From contig NZ_NEGB01000003.1 in the NCBI RefSeq assembly GCF_002135235.1, positions 277,342 through 341,341 of the forward strand: 64,000 nucleotides of DNA, given 5' to 3'. Origin of the DNA: Acinetobacter silvestris. GTDB lineage: Bacteria; Pseudomonadota; Gammaproteobacteria; Pseudomonadales; Moraxellaceae. Under the pieces are notes generated by a model, which saw nothing but the letters and a program-made list of their open reading frames with translations, searched no databases and was not told the DNA's origin. Position 1 is the first letter of the stretch; each line of letters starts with the position of its first letter. Shown in pieces: positions 50,581-59,354 of the stretch. The translations under genes were made by a program, and so were the position numbers.

Positions 50581-51930
50581 TCAGCTTTTCTTTATTTTTA
50601 GCCAATATGCCAAACTCAAACATGCGATCCACACAGGGATTAGCATTACTGCAATACGCATATCTGGCGTCATCCACATAATCACTAAAATACACAGCAT
50701 GAAAATCACGCAAATATAATTGGTGAGTGGATAAGCAATACTGGGAAAAATACTCACTTTTTTAAGCTGAAGCATACGTTGTTTAAATTTAAGATGGGTT
50801 AGTGAAAGTACCATCCAATTAATCACGATGGCTGAAACCACAAGACTCATTAATAACTTAAAGGCTTTTTCAGGGAACATGTAGTTTAAAATAACGCAAA
50901 TTAAGGTGACCAAAGCAGAGGTTAAAATCGCAGTGTAGGGAATACCACGTTGATTAATTTTGCTTAAGAACTTCGGTGCATTGCCTTGTTCAGATAAACC
51001 CAACAACATTCGGCTGGTGCCATAACTTGTGCCGTTATAAACTGAAATTGCAGCGGTTAATACCACAAAATTAAGAATAGTTGCGACAGATTGGCTGCCT
51101 AAAGAATCGAAAATTAAAACAAAAGGACTGCCACCTTCTGCAATTTGGTTCCAAGGATATAAAGACAATAAGATAAAAATGGTACAGATATAAAATAATA
51201 AAACGCGATAGACGATTTGGTTGACTGCTTTAGGAATTGTTGTCGTTGGATCTTTGGCTTCGGCCGCGGTAATGCCGACCAACTCAATACCACCGAAGGA
51301 GAACATGATAATCGCCATGGCCATGACTAAACCAGAAATACCATTCGGGAAGAAGCCACCTAAAGCCCATAAGTTGGAGACAGAAGCTGTTTCACCAGCA
51401 TGACCACTCGCCAGTAAATATGCACCAAAGCCAATCATGCCAATAATGGCTAAAATTTTGATGATGGAAAATAAAAATTCCATTTCACCAAAAACTTTGA
51501 CATGCATTAAATTAATGATATTGATTAGAATAAAAAAGCCTAACGCAGAGACCCAAGTTGGAATTTCAGGCCACCAATATTGCACGTACAAGCCAATCGC
51601 ACTCAGTTCCGCCATACAGACTAAAACATTGAGTACCCAGTAGTTCCAACCCGACATAAAGCCTGCAAATGGGCTCCAATATTTATAGGCAAAAAAACTG
51701 AATGAGCCACTGACGGGTTCTTCCACCACCATTTCACCGAGTTGGCGCATCATAAAAAATGCAATTAAACCTGCAATGGCATAACCAAGTATGACTGCTG
51801 GGCCTGCAAGTTGAATGGTTTGCGAAATTCCGAGGAATAGACCTGTACCAATTGAACCACCGAGGGCAATCAATTGAATGTGACGATTACTCAAACCATG
51901 CTTGAGTTGGCTTTGCTTTTGCGAAGACAT
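50581..51930 (-). CDS. Amino acid permease of the AAT family
   Basis: 449 residues with 12 membrane helices. The family signature is GLSNRHIQLIALGGSIGTGLFLGISQTIQLAGPAV near the N-terminus, then MRQLGEMVVEEPVSGSFSFFAYKYW. It takes up an amino acid such as proline, GABA, aromatic or histidine with protons; sequence alone does not settle the substrate, but the ProY/GabP type is most similar by eye. It ends just before the 18-bp inverted repeat and then the Lrp-type gene on the same strand, suggesting joint regulation. Confidence 0.9.
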   Translation of the reverse strand: MSSQKQSQLKHGLSNRHIQLIALGGSIGTGLFLGISQTIQLAGPAVILGYAIAGLIAFFMMRQLGEMVVEEPVSGSFSFFAYKYWSPFAGFMSGWNYWVLNVLVCMAELSAIGLYVQYWWPEIPTWVSALGFFILINIINLMHVKVFGEMEFLFSIIKILAIIGMIGFGAYLLASGHAGETASVSNLWALGGFFPNGISGLVMAMAIIMFSFGGIELVGITAAEAKDPTTTIPKAVNQIVYRVLLFYICTIFILLSLYPWNQIAEGGSPFVLIFDSLGSQSVATILNFVVLTAAISVYNGTSYGTSRMLLGLSEQGNAPKFLSKINQRGIPYTAILTSALVTLICVILNYMFPEKAFKLLMSLVVSAIVINWMVLSLTHLKFKQRMLQLKKVSIFPSIAYPLTNYICVIFMLCILVIMWMTPDMRIAVMLIPVWIACLSLAYWLKIKKS

Positions 51931-52160
51931 AAATGATCCATTTATGTGGTGTAGGCGGAGTGGAAAACAGCAGGGCTGAAAATAGCTGACTAATATAATA
52001 AATATTTATCAATTAATGAAATTTAATTTATGTATATTCGGTGTCCAAGCCATCTTTATAATTAAATATTGAGTTTAGTAGAGAAATTTTTAACTTAATT
52101 TGTGATTTAGAGGAAGGACGTATTACCATAGCTCTTTAGAAAAAAATAAAAGCATGGCGC

Positions 52161-53144
52161 ATGAGACTGACTGTTTGGTACACCCTCAGAAAATTTGTAT
52201 ATGACAATTTACATAATGAGGCATATGAAACGATTTTTAGTCGGAGTATTAATTATTTTCTGATTTTGCTCATTATTGGTAATGTCATTGCTGTACTTTT
52301 AGAATCAGTGAATCCGATTTATCAAGCATATAAAATTTATTTTGATAGTTTTGAAAATTTATCCATTCTGATTTTTAGTGTGGAATATATTTTGAGATTT
52401 TGGTGTATTGTTGAAAAAAATCCATTTGAATCTGCATGGAAACAACGTTGGCAGTATGTGACTAGTGGCGCAGCGATTATTGATTTATTGGCGATCTTAC
52501 CAGCCTATATCAACTTCTTTGTCCATATTGATTTACGTTTCCTACGGATTTTACGTTTACTTCGACTGTTAAAACTAACACGTTATTTTGTCTCATTACA
52601 AATTTTACTCCGTGTCATAGAGCGTGAAAAAGGTTCATTTCAAGCGGTTATTTTTATCTTGATTATTATGATTGTGATGGCCGCTGCAGGTGTATACATG
52701 GTTGAAAGCAGTGCTCAACCAAATGTGTTTAGCTCTATTCCTGCATCCATGTGGTGGGCTGTGGTGACCTTAACCACTGTTGGTTATGGAGATGTGACTC
52801 CAATAACGCCTTTGGGGAAGTTTTTAGGTGCGTTGATTACTATTTTAGGTGTAGGTTTAGCTGCATTGCCTGCGGGTATTTTAGCCAATGGATTGGCCAA
52901 TGAGCTAGAATTACGCAAGCAAAAATTAGAATTAAAATTTAGAGAGTTATTGCAAGACAGTGAAATTGACGTGATTGCCGATGAAGATAAGGTTGAAGTA
53001 TTACGTAAAGAAGTTGGATTAACTCCCGAACAAACGCAGGATATATTGTTGCAGCTAATTCGTGAACAACAGCAGAAAGCAATTGAAAAAGAAAAGACTC
53101 AATATTGTTTTTGTCCTCATTATGGACACCAGCTACCTGAATGA
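52161..53144 (+). CDS. Voltage-gated-type potassium channel (six-helix)
   Basis: 327 residues: six membrane segments, S1-S4 (about 27-145) with an Arg-rich S4 (RFLRILRLLRLLKLTRYF), then the pore with the K+ filter TLTTVGYGDVTPIT near residue 215 and S6 (FLGALITILGVGLAALPAGILANGLANE). The C-terminus (about 255-327) is a charged coiled region with no nucleotide-binding domain. This is the KvAP-like or ion-transport-domain family of bacteria. The start at 52161 has only a poor ribosome site. Single gene. It moves K+ across the inner membrane; physiological trigger unknown. Confidence 0.9.
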   Translation: MRLTVWYTLRKFVYDNLHNEAYETIFSRSINYFLILLIIGNVIAVLLESVNPIYQAYKIYFDSFENLSILIFSVEYILRFWCIVEKNPFESAWKQRWQYVTSGAAIIDLLAILPAYINFFVHIDLRFLRILRLLRLLKLTRYFVSLQILLRVIEREKGSFQAVIFILIIMIVMAAAGVYMVESSAQPNVFSSIPASMWWAVVTLTTVGYGDVTPITPLGKFLGALITILGVGLAALPAGILANGLANELELRKQKLELKFRELLQDSEIDVIADEDKVEVLRKEVGLTPEQTQDILLQLIREQQQKAIEKEKTQYCFCPHYGHQLPE

Positions 53145-53494
53145 CCGTATTGGATTGAAATGAGCCAGTCTTAATGAAGAGTGGTTTTAGATTCATGAGA
53201 AAATTTTATAGTATTTCGATTGTTAGCAGATAAGTTGATTAGCAGTGTCACAATATTGAGTGATGATAATACTAACTAAAATAAAGGAACTATATTTTGG
53301 TTGTTGCATGAGAAATTACAATAAAATTTTTTAGCGCGAATAGTACAAAGCGGATTCTTAATCAGAGACTTAAAAACCAAGGAAATGGATTTAAGGATAT
53401 TTGATGTATTTTACATTTTTATAGCTGAGTTTATTGCGCATTTGGGGTTTAAATAACAACAAAAGGATAAATGAATACTTTATAAGAGGCTAAA
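53145..53494. other. Intergenic space before gltS
   Basis: 350 bases of AT-rich sequence without a plausible gene. It holds the gltS promoter; AGAGG just before 53495 is the ribosome site. I see no hairpin, repeat or RNA of interest. Confidence 0.4.
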
Positions 53495-54712
53495 ATGAGC
53501 TTTCAGATAGATGCCTTTGGCACACTGGTTATTGCAGTTATTGTTTTATTTATTGGGCGTTTTTTAGTTCAGAAAATTACATTTTTAAAAAACTATAATA
53601 TCCCTGAGCCTGTTGTGGGTGGGTTGATTGCAGCATTGTTGGCATTGTTGTTGTATAAGTTTTTTGGCATGAGTGCCACCTTTAGCGCAGAAATACAAAA
53701 TACATTTATGTTGATGTTCTTTACTTCAATTGGGCTCAGTGCAAGTTTTGTTAAATTAAAAGAAGGCGGCTCAGCACTTTTCATCTTTTTACTCTGTGTG
53801 GCTGGATTTGTACTGGTTCAAAATGCAGTCGGTATTAGCTTGGCCAAATTATTAGGGTTAGATCCTTTAGTGGGTTTAATTGTGGGATCAATTACCTTAA
53901 CTGGTGGACATGGTACCGCAGGTGCATGGGGTGAGGTTCTAGAAACGCAGTATGGTATTCAGGGTGCTGTTGTTCTAGGAATGGCGAGTGCTACATTTGG
54001 CTTAATCATTGGTGGGGTGATTGGTGGCCCAGTTGCGAAGTTTCTCATTAAAAAGTATCAACTGGCTGGGAAAAGCATAGATAATCAGGAGGATGAAACT
54101 TCAGCACATGCCAATGCAGCGGCGTTTGAATATCCACGTAGAACTCGTTTAATTACTTCGAATAATGCAATAACCACATTGGGAATGTTTTCACTGTGTA
54201 TTTATGTTGCAAATTGGATGACGAAAATGAGTAATGGGCAGTGGTTTGAACTGCCTACATTTGTATGGGCACTGGGTAGTGGTGTAATTTTAAGAAATAT
54301 TCTAGAACATGTGTTTAAAGTAAATATCTTTGATCGTGCCATCGATGTTTTTGGTAATGCCTCGTTATCACTTTACTTGGCCATGGCTTTGTTGTCGTTA
54401 AAGTTGTGGTTGTTAGCAGATCTAGCTGGCCCATTGGTAATCATTCTTCTGGTACAAACTCTAGTTCTCGCACTTTATACCGCATTTGTGACCTTTCATA
54501 TTATGGGTAAAAATTATGATGCGGCTGTTTTAGCCGCGGGTCATTGTGGTTTTGGTATGGGGGCGACACCGACTGCAATTGCAAATATTCAGGCAGTTAC
54601 AAATACCTATGGCCCATCGCATAAAGCCTTTTTAATCATTCCTTTATGTGGTGCATTTTTTATTGATATTATTAATGCGGTGGTGATTCAGACCATTATT
54701 AAATTATTTTAA
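53495..54712 (+). CDS. gltS: Sodium/glutamate symporter
   Basis: 405 residues with about 10-12 membrane segments, the GltS family. Two reentrant-loop regions carry conserved glycines: GSITLTGGHGTAGAWGEVLE and GHCGFGMGATPTAIANIQAVT, which bind the substrate. Other family marks: TFMLMFFTSIGLSASF and NASLSLYLAMALLSLKLW. It imports glutamate with Na+. The ATG has AGAGG 6 bases upstream. Downstream lies the metE remnant, so gltS may have been brought next to metR by deletion. Confidence 0.94.
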   Translation: MSFQIDAFGTLVIAVIVLFIGRFLVQKITFLKNYNIPEPVVGGLIAALLALLLYKFFGMSATFSAEIQNTFMLMFFTSIGLSASFVKLKEGGSALFIFLLCVAGFVLVQNAVGISLAKLLGLDPLVGLIVGSITLTGGHGTAGAWGEVLETQYGIQGAVVLGMASATFGLIIGGVIGGPVAKFLIKKYQLAGKSIDNQEDETSAHANAAAFEYPRRTRLITSNNAITTLGMFSLCIYVANWMTKMSNGQWFELPTFVWALGSGVILRNILEHVFKVNIFDRAIDVFGNASLSLYLAMALLSLKLWLLADLAGPLVIILLVQTLVLALYTAFVTFHIMGKNYDAAVLAAGHCGFGMGATPTAIANIQAVTNTYGPSHKAFLIIPLCGAFFIDIINAVVIQTIIKLF

Positions 54713-54788
54713 TGCACATATTTGACTGTGGTTGAATCATTCTTTAAAAGTTTACAATTACCGATGACAAGAATGAATAAGATATAAA
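54713..54788. other. Short space between gltS and the metE remnant
   Basis: No gene; presumably the join left by loss of most of metE. Confidence 0.3.
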
Positions 54789-54974
54789 AAATCTCTCCAA
54801 CTGTAATGAGTGACAGATCTGCATCAACTTGTGCTTACCAGTGATTTGCTTCAACTGCATAAGTTTTTTTACAAATTTAGTTTGTGTCGTTTTAGCTTTC
54901 CAGTCGCTTGCTTCAGCAAATTTAAGTTCACGTTTTGCACTAAGACGTGGGTGTCCGATAATGTGCGAAGTCAT
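54789..54974 (-). pseudogene. metE: metE remnant (first 60 codons or so of cobalamin-independent methionine synthase)
   Basis: On the - strand from ATG 54974 the peptide reads HIIGHPRLSAKRELKFAEAS, matching the MetE N-terminus (family: HxLGFPRxGxxRELKxAxExxW). After about 46 codons the frame shifts by one base, at 54834-54845, and AQVDADLSLITVGEI follows, matching the family QVDAGLDLLPVGDF. Then homology ends near 54789. So a deletion or decay has removed the remaining 90% of the gene, and a small frameshift marks its age. It is divergent from metR, the normal metE partner, across a region with a MetR box. Methionine synthesis here must rely on another enzyme (MetH). Confidence 0.85.
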
Positions 54975-55076
54975 AGCCCTGATATTTTCCATTTTTTTCA
55001 ATAAAGAACAATTTTTTCGTTGAGGACATCATGAAATAAAAAAACATGAAACAAACTAATTAATTTAGTGATAATA

Positions 55077-55089
55077 TGAATTTTATTCA
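55077..55089. promoter_or_regulatory. MetR binding site
   Basis: TGAA-TTTTA-TTCA is an exact match to the MetR consensus TGAA-N5-TTCA. It lies between metR and the metE remnant, 92 bases before the metR ATG. Confidence 0.65.
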
Positions 55090-55180
55090 TTAAAACCGTG
55101 TTCTGTTTAGATGCATGCCTTGGCTTTGGCATGTGTCAGTCTGTATTCAGATCACACGGCATTGGTTTGGTTGTTTGCTC

Positions 55181-56101
55181 ATGTTAGAAATTCGTCACTT
55201 AAAAACCTTAACAGCATTACGTGAGCATGGTTCATTGGTTTCTGCTGCAAATGATCTTTGTTTAACACCATCAGCGATTTCGCATCAACTCAAAGAGTTG
55301 GATCATTGGTATGGTGTTGAAGTGGTTAATCGTCGAAGCCGTCCAGTCTCTTTTTCGAATGTGGGGCAGCGTTTATTAAAATTAGCAGATGATGTTTTAC
55401 CACAAATTCAAATTACCCAAACAGACATCACGCGTATTGTGCATGGGCAAACAGGCCGTATTATTTTTTCATCTGAATGTCATAGTTGTTTTGACTGGCT
55501 CATGCCGTTATTGAATCAATATCGCCATCAATATCCCGATGTTGACTTAGATTTTGCTTCAGGATTTGAATCTAATCCACATGAATTACTGCAAAATGCC
55601 GAGTTCGATTTACTTATTACAGCCGATCCAATTGCATTAAAAGGGATTGAGTATTTTCCTATTTTTGAATATGAATCACGTTTAGTATTATCTAATACGC
55701 ACCCATTGGTTCGTGCTGAACATGTGACTGTTCAAGAGTTGGCAGAAGAAACATTGATTACTTATCCAGTGGATAAACATCGTTTAGATATTATGTCAAA
55801 ATTGTTTATTCCAGCGAACATTTTACCAAAGCAGATCCGAACTACAGATTTAACTCAAATGTTAATTCAGTTGGTTGCTAGTGGTCGTGGAATTGCAGCA
55901 TTACCGGATTGGGTCGTGAGTGAGTATGAGCAAAAAGGCTGGGTGACATCACGCCGTTTAGACTGCGTATCTGCTACAGGATTACGCCGTACTTTATATG
56001 CAGGCTATAGAACGGATGAAAAAGAAAAAAGTTATTTTGAGGGTTTTTTAAAACAACTTGAAAAATTTTCTCAAAAGCGCACGCATTATTATTCAACTTA
56101 A
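55181..56101 (+). CDS. metR: LysR-family methionine regulator MetR
   Basis: 306 residues from the ATG at 55181 (the frame begins further up but without support). The HTH is MLEIRHLKTLTALREHGSLVSAANDLCLTPSAISHQLKELD, with the co-inducer domain after about residue 90. Sequence features (HHLKEL type recognition helix, DWLMPLLNQYRHQYPDVDLDFA, ITADPIALKGIEYFPIF, and SGRGIAALPDWVV) match MetR, which uses homocysteine as co-inducer and normally activates metE and metH. Here metE next to it is only a remnant, so its remaining targets would be metH, itself or others. Confidence 0.9.
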   Translation: MLEIRHLKTLTALREHGSLVSAANDLCLTPSAISHQLKELDHWYGVEVVNRRSRPVSFSNVGQRLLKLADDVLPQIQITQTDITRIVHGQTGRIIFSSECHSCFDWLMPLLNQYRHQYPDVDLDFASGFESNPHELLQNAEFDLLITADPIALKGIEYFPIFEYESRLVLSNTHPLVRAEHVTVQELAEETLITYPVDKHRLDIMSKLFIPANILPKQIRTTDLTQMLIQLVASGRGIAALPDWVVSEYEQKGWVTSRRLDCVSATGLRRTLYAGYRTDEKEKSYFEGFLKQLEKFSQKRTHYYST

Positions 56102-56129
56102 ATAGCGTTAGATGGATTCATTTATTTTA

Positions 56130-56160
56130 AACATCCATAGCAGTCAATTCTATGGATGTT
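56130..56160. terminator. Bidirectional terminator between metR and DUF441 gene
   Basis: AACATCCATAG/CTATGGATGTT perfect 11-bp stem with a 9-base loop and T-rich sequence in both directions. Confidence 0.88.
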
Positions 56161-56170
56161 TTATTTCAGC

Positions 56171-56626
56171 TCAGGACGTACCAATTAATAACGATAAAAT
56201 TCCTGCTGCGATTAAAGGTCCAACAGGCACACCGCGCAGTACCGCAACTCCAGCGACCGTACCAATTAAAAGACCAGCAACGACATCAGGTTGATGTGTC
56301 ATGAGTTTTACCCCGCGACCGCCCAACCAAGCCACCAATAAACCAATGACAATGGCCAGAAAAGATTTCCAGCTCAAAAAGGATTTTAAAATAGTATCGC
56401 CAGCAATTTTTCCACTTGCAATGGGCGTTAAAACGCCAATGGTCAATATAATAATGCCAATGTTTAAACCATGTTGCTGTACAAAGGGGAAAAATTCACT
56501 GAGCGGTGTAATACGAAAGACAATAAGTACGCCAGCTGCAATTGTCACAGCAGAGTTATGACTAAAAATACCGCAGGCCAGTAGTATCAATAAAACTATT
56601 AAATTTAAATCGAGGTGCGACATCAT
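56171..56626 (-). CDS. DUF441/UPF0756 membrane protein
   Basis: 151 residues with four to five hydrophobic segments and few polar ones: [108 protein letters not shown]. These match the YeaL-type family of unknown function. Two ATG codons start the gene in tandem. Convergent with metR. Confidence 0.88.
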   Translation of the reverse strand: MMSHLDLNLIVLLILLACGIFSHNSAVTIAAGVLIVFRITPLSEFFPFVQQHGLNIGIIILTIGVLTPIASGKIAGDTILKSFLSWKSFLAIVIGLLVAWLGGRGVKLMTHQPDVVAGLLIGTVAGVAVLRGVPVGPLIAAGILSLLIGTS

Positions 56627-56764
56627 AACGGATAGAGCAAGTGCAAGAGTTGAATATTGTAGCTGCTTTTAGATGTAGTTTCTGCTTCGTTTTGAATAAA
56701 GCATAAAGTCCATAATAATTTCAGTTAGAATGCCGTTTGTTTGATTGATGGAAAGGTATCGAAA

Positions 56765-57490
56765 ATGTTTCTTGAAAAAATGTTGCAGTCACAAGGTTTT
56801 GGTTCACGGAAACATTGTCAACAATTGATTAAAAATGGCGCTGTAGAAATTAATCAGACTGTGGTTGATTCGCCTAAATATAAATTGGATATTGATCAGC
56901 TTTGTTTTAGCGTGCATGGAACAACTCATCAGTATCGAGAGAAAGTTTATATTGCTTTGAATAAGCCACAAAATTATGAGTGTTCACATCAAGCCACACA
57001 TCACTTTAGTGTTTTTGATTTTTTTGATGATATTTTAATGAATCGTGGAATTCAGTGTGTAGGACGTCTAGATCAAGATACTACGGGTTTGATTCTGTTG
57101 ACTGATGATGGACAGTTTTTACAAGCCTTAACCCATCCTAAAAAGCATGTTCCAAAAGTGTATAAGATGCAAACGGCAGATCCAATTACAGATGAACAGT
57201 TATTACAGCTTGAACAGGGCGTTGAACTGAGAAATGAAAATGGCGTATTTGCAGCAACTCAAGTGGTACGACTGACTGAATATGAATTACAAATGGCAAT
57301 TCATCAAGGCGTATACCACCAAGTGAAACGGATGTTGGCTGCTGTTGGGAATAAGGTTGAAAAATTGCATCGTGCACAAATTGGACAATTGCGACTTGAT
57401 CATTTGGCTGAAGGTGAGTGGATTTATTTAAGTGCTGAGCAGGTTTTAGCTGCAAAAAATCTTATTGAGCAAGAGCTTTCAATCATTTAA
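56765..57490 (+). CDS. RsuA-family pseudouridine synthase
   Basis: 241 residues from the ATG at 56765, supported by GGAAAGG 8-10 bases upstream (a TTG in frame 24 bases earlier is rejected). An S4 RNA-binding domain (about 4-50) is followed by the pseudouridylate synthase core with catalytic Asp in CVGRLDQDTTGLILLTDDG near residue 100, and EYELQMAIHQGVYHQVKRMLAAVG near 185. The shape is RsuA, RluE or RluF; the target uridine (16S position 516 or a 23S site) cannot be decided. Its end overlaps the GNAT gene by 8 bases in convergent orientation. Confidence 0.9.
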   Translation: MFLEKMLQSQGFGSRKHCQQLIKNGAVEINQTVVDSPKYKLDIDQLCFSVHGTTHQYREKVYIALNKPQNYECSHQATHHFSVFDFFDDILMNRGIQCVGRLDQDTTGLILLTDDGQFLQALTHPKKHVPKVYKMQTADPITDEQLLQLEQGVELRNENGVFAATQVVRLTEYELQMAIHQGVYHQVKRMLAAVGNKVEKLHRAQIGQLRLDHLAEGEWIYLSAEQVLAAKNLIEQELSII

Positions 57491-57926
57491 GGAAGCAATG
57501 GTAAATTTGGAACTCATCATCTTTAACAAATCCCATTGTTTCGTAGAGTTGGTGTGATTGGAAATTATTTTTCTGTGTTTCTAAGCTAATTCTTAACGCA
57601 TTTTCTTGTCGTGCAAACAAAATAGCAGTATCAATTAGTTGCTTGGCTGAACCTTGCCTGCGGTAAATCGGTGTCACATAGACATCATCTAAAATATAAT
57701 AGATTGAGCAGGCAAGAGAAGAAAAACCTAAATACAGTAATACAAATCCAGTTAAGACATCATCTTTAACATGAATAAAAATGACACTTTCTTTGTTTTC
57801 AAAGCGCTGTCTTAAAAAATTAAATGATTCTTTTAAATTCGAAGATGCACCATAGAATTGCCGATATTCATCAAATAAAACAGCCAGTTGTTGTAAATCG
57901 TCTAGAGTGGCTCTACGCACAATCAT
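57483..57926 (-). CDS. GNAT-family N-acetyltransferase
   Basis: 147 residues. The GNAT acetyl-CoA site is visible as IYYILDDVYVTPIYRRQGSAKQLIDTAILFAR, with the RRQGSA loop (Q/RxxGxG/A) at about residue 95; the C-terminal part NFQSHQLYETMGFVKDDEFQIYHCFL closes the fold. AAGGAG 8 bases before the ATG. The substrate is not known. Monocistronic. Confidence 0.88.
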   Translation of the reverse strand: MIVRRATLDDLQQLAVLFDEYRQFYGASSNLKESFNFLRQRFENKESVIFIHVKDDVLTGFVLLYLGFSSLACSIYYILDDVYVTPIYRRQGSAKQLIDTAILFARQENALRISLETQKNNFQSHQLYETMGFVKDDEFQIYHCFLK

Positions 57927-58018
57927 TTAGATACTCCTTGCAGTTTTTTATCCTGCACATCAGCATACCTAAAAAAGGTGACTTGAAATTTTAAATATTG
58001 TTTATAAATGCGACACTG

Positions 58019-58327
58019 TTAAGTTTTGTCGCTTTCCCCCAAAATCGCATTCAATTCCGCAAAAATATCATCGTCATCCAATACATCATGATCCTGAGAA
58101 AGTGGAGGATTATGTTGGTCTTGTTTAATTTTTTTTAGCTTTAATAATTGTTCCATATTAATGCTTTGATTTTCGATTGCAAAAGGAATGGATTTTGTTA
58201 ACACGACTTGTTTGAAGAACAGACGAACAGCTTGAGCAGGGGTGATCCCCAATTGTTTAAACACCGCAAAAGCTTGTTTTTTTTCTTGTGAATCAAGTCG
58301 AACTTGATAGACTTCTGTTTTTCTCAT
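58019..58327 (-). CDS. RelB/DinJ-family antitoxin, without toxin
   Basis: 102 residues. The N-terminal ribbon-helix-helix reads KTEVYQVRLDSQEKKQAFAVFKQLGITPAQAVRLFFKQVVLTKSIPF, matching RelB/DinJ (DNA-binding strand, then two helices). The C-terminal tail is acidic (SQDHDVLDDDDIFAELNAIL), as in the toxin-binding part of antitoxins. In a complete module a YafQ- or RelE-type toxin gene follows by a few bases; here, downstream, only the GNAT gene is present (about 90 bases away, on the same strand). Orphan antitoxins may act as repressors of other loci or neutralise distant toxins. Confidence 0.82.
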   Translation of the reverse strand: MRKTEVYQVRLDSQEKKQAFAVFKQLGITPAQAVRLFFKQVVLTKSIPFAIENQSINMEQLLKLKKIKQDQHNPPLSQDHDVLDDDDIFAELNAILGESDKT

Positions 58328-58430
58328 GAATAGAACCGAACCACTTAAGTTTGAGATATATTTTAATCAAAATTGGCGCAATTTCAATCATTAATCAAAA
58401 ATAAGTCCAGCTAATGTCATTACATTGAAA

Positions 58431-59354
58431 TTATAATGTCAGGTCTAAGTCAGAACAAAAATGCATAGGCCGTAATGAAATAGGATCTTTAAAGTTTATT
58501 TCTTTGGCTAAAAGTTGTAGAGGTTGTGAAAAATCATGCTCTGGCTTATGTATTACACTTGGGTAAAAGGGGTCATTTTTAATGGGAATATTCAAATAAT
58601 TTAAATGAACCCGTAATTGATGCTGTTTACCTGTTAAAGGTTTTAAACAATATTTAGCCCAGTGTTCGTTATGTTCTAAAATTTCAATTTCTGTATGGCT
58701 GTTATTTTTACCTGCAATCACTTGCATCGTATAGAACGGTTCACCTTTCTCCATTCTTAAGTGAACGGATTGTGGAAAAGTTAAATCGGGTCGAAATGGT
58801 GCAATGGCATGATAGGTTTTTTCAACCAATCGATCGGCGAACATTTGTTGATAGATTCCGCGTGTTTCTGGGCGTTTAGAAAATAAAACAACGCCTGCTG
58901 TTTCTCGATCTAAACGGTGAATAGGTGTTAAATTAGGATTATCAGTTGTTCTTTTTAAACGAACCAATAGAGTTTGTTGGACATATTGCCCAGTAGGACT
59001 CATGGTTAAAAAATGTGGTTTATCAACCACCAATAAGTCGTCATTTTCAAAAATTATTTTTTCATCAAAAGGCACATGGATTTCATGCGCTAAAAAGCGA
59101 TAATAATAAATATGGGTGTTGGCCTGATAGATGCTATTTACAGTCAAGGCATGACCTTGCATATCTAAAATTAATTGATCTTCAAATCTTTGTTGCCATT
59201 CTGTTATTTGAATATGTTGGAAATGTTCACATAAATATTCAAATACAGTATAGGGTTGTATTGCTGATTGCGGTAAAAAGACTTTACTGGCAGAGACACC
59301 TTCAATCATAGGAGGGGTGTAATCTTTACAATTTCCATATTTGATACTTAACAT
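58431..59354 (-). CDS. RluA-family pseudouridine synthase
   Basis: 307 residues of the RluA superfamily. Catalytic motif HRLDRETAGVVLFSK near residue 145; other features are IIFENDDLLVVDKPHFLTMSP and LKPLTGKQHQLRVHLNYLNIPI. The N-terminal region (1-70) has no S4-domain motif I recognise. It modifies uridines in rRNA or tRNA; exact site unknown. Its start overlaps the end of the next gene upstream (59348-59980) by seven bases, so they are coupled. No signal of its own promoter. Confidence 0.9.
   Translation of the reverse strand: MLSIKYGNCKDYTPPMIEGVSASKVFLPQSAIQPYTVFEYLCEHFQHIQITEWQQRFEDQLILDMQGHALTVNSIYQANTHIYYYRFLAHEIHVPFDEKIIFENDDLLVVDKPHFLTMSPTGQYVQQTLLVRLKRTTDNPNLTPIHRLDRETAGVVLFSKRPETRGIYQQMFADRLVEKTYHAIAPFRPDLTFPQSVHLRMEKGEPFYTMQVIAGKNNSHTEIEILEHNEHWAKYCLKPLTGKQHQLRVHLNYLNIPIKNDPFYPSVIHKPEHDFSQPLQLLAKEINFKDPISLRPMHFCSDLDLTL

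Noticed and set aside
54810..55023. Two overlapping + strand frames of 64 codons opposite the metE remnant
   Set aside because: They are the complement of the degenerate MetE sequence, with Phe/Ser/Cys-rich shadow composition and no ribosome sites.
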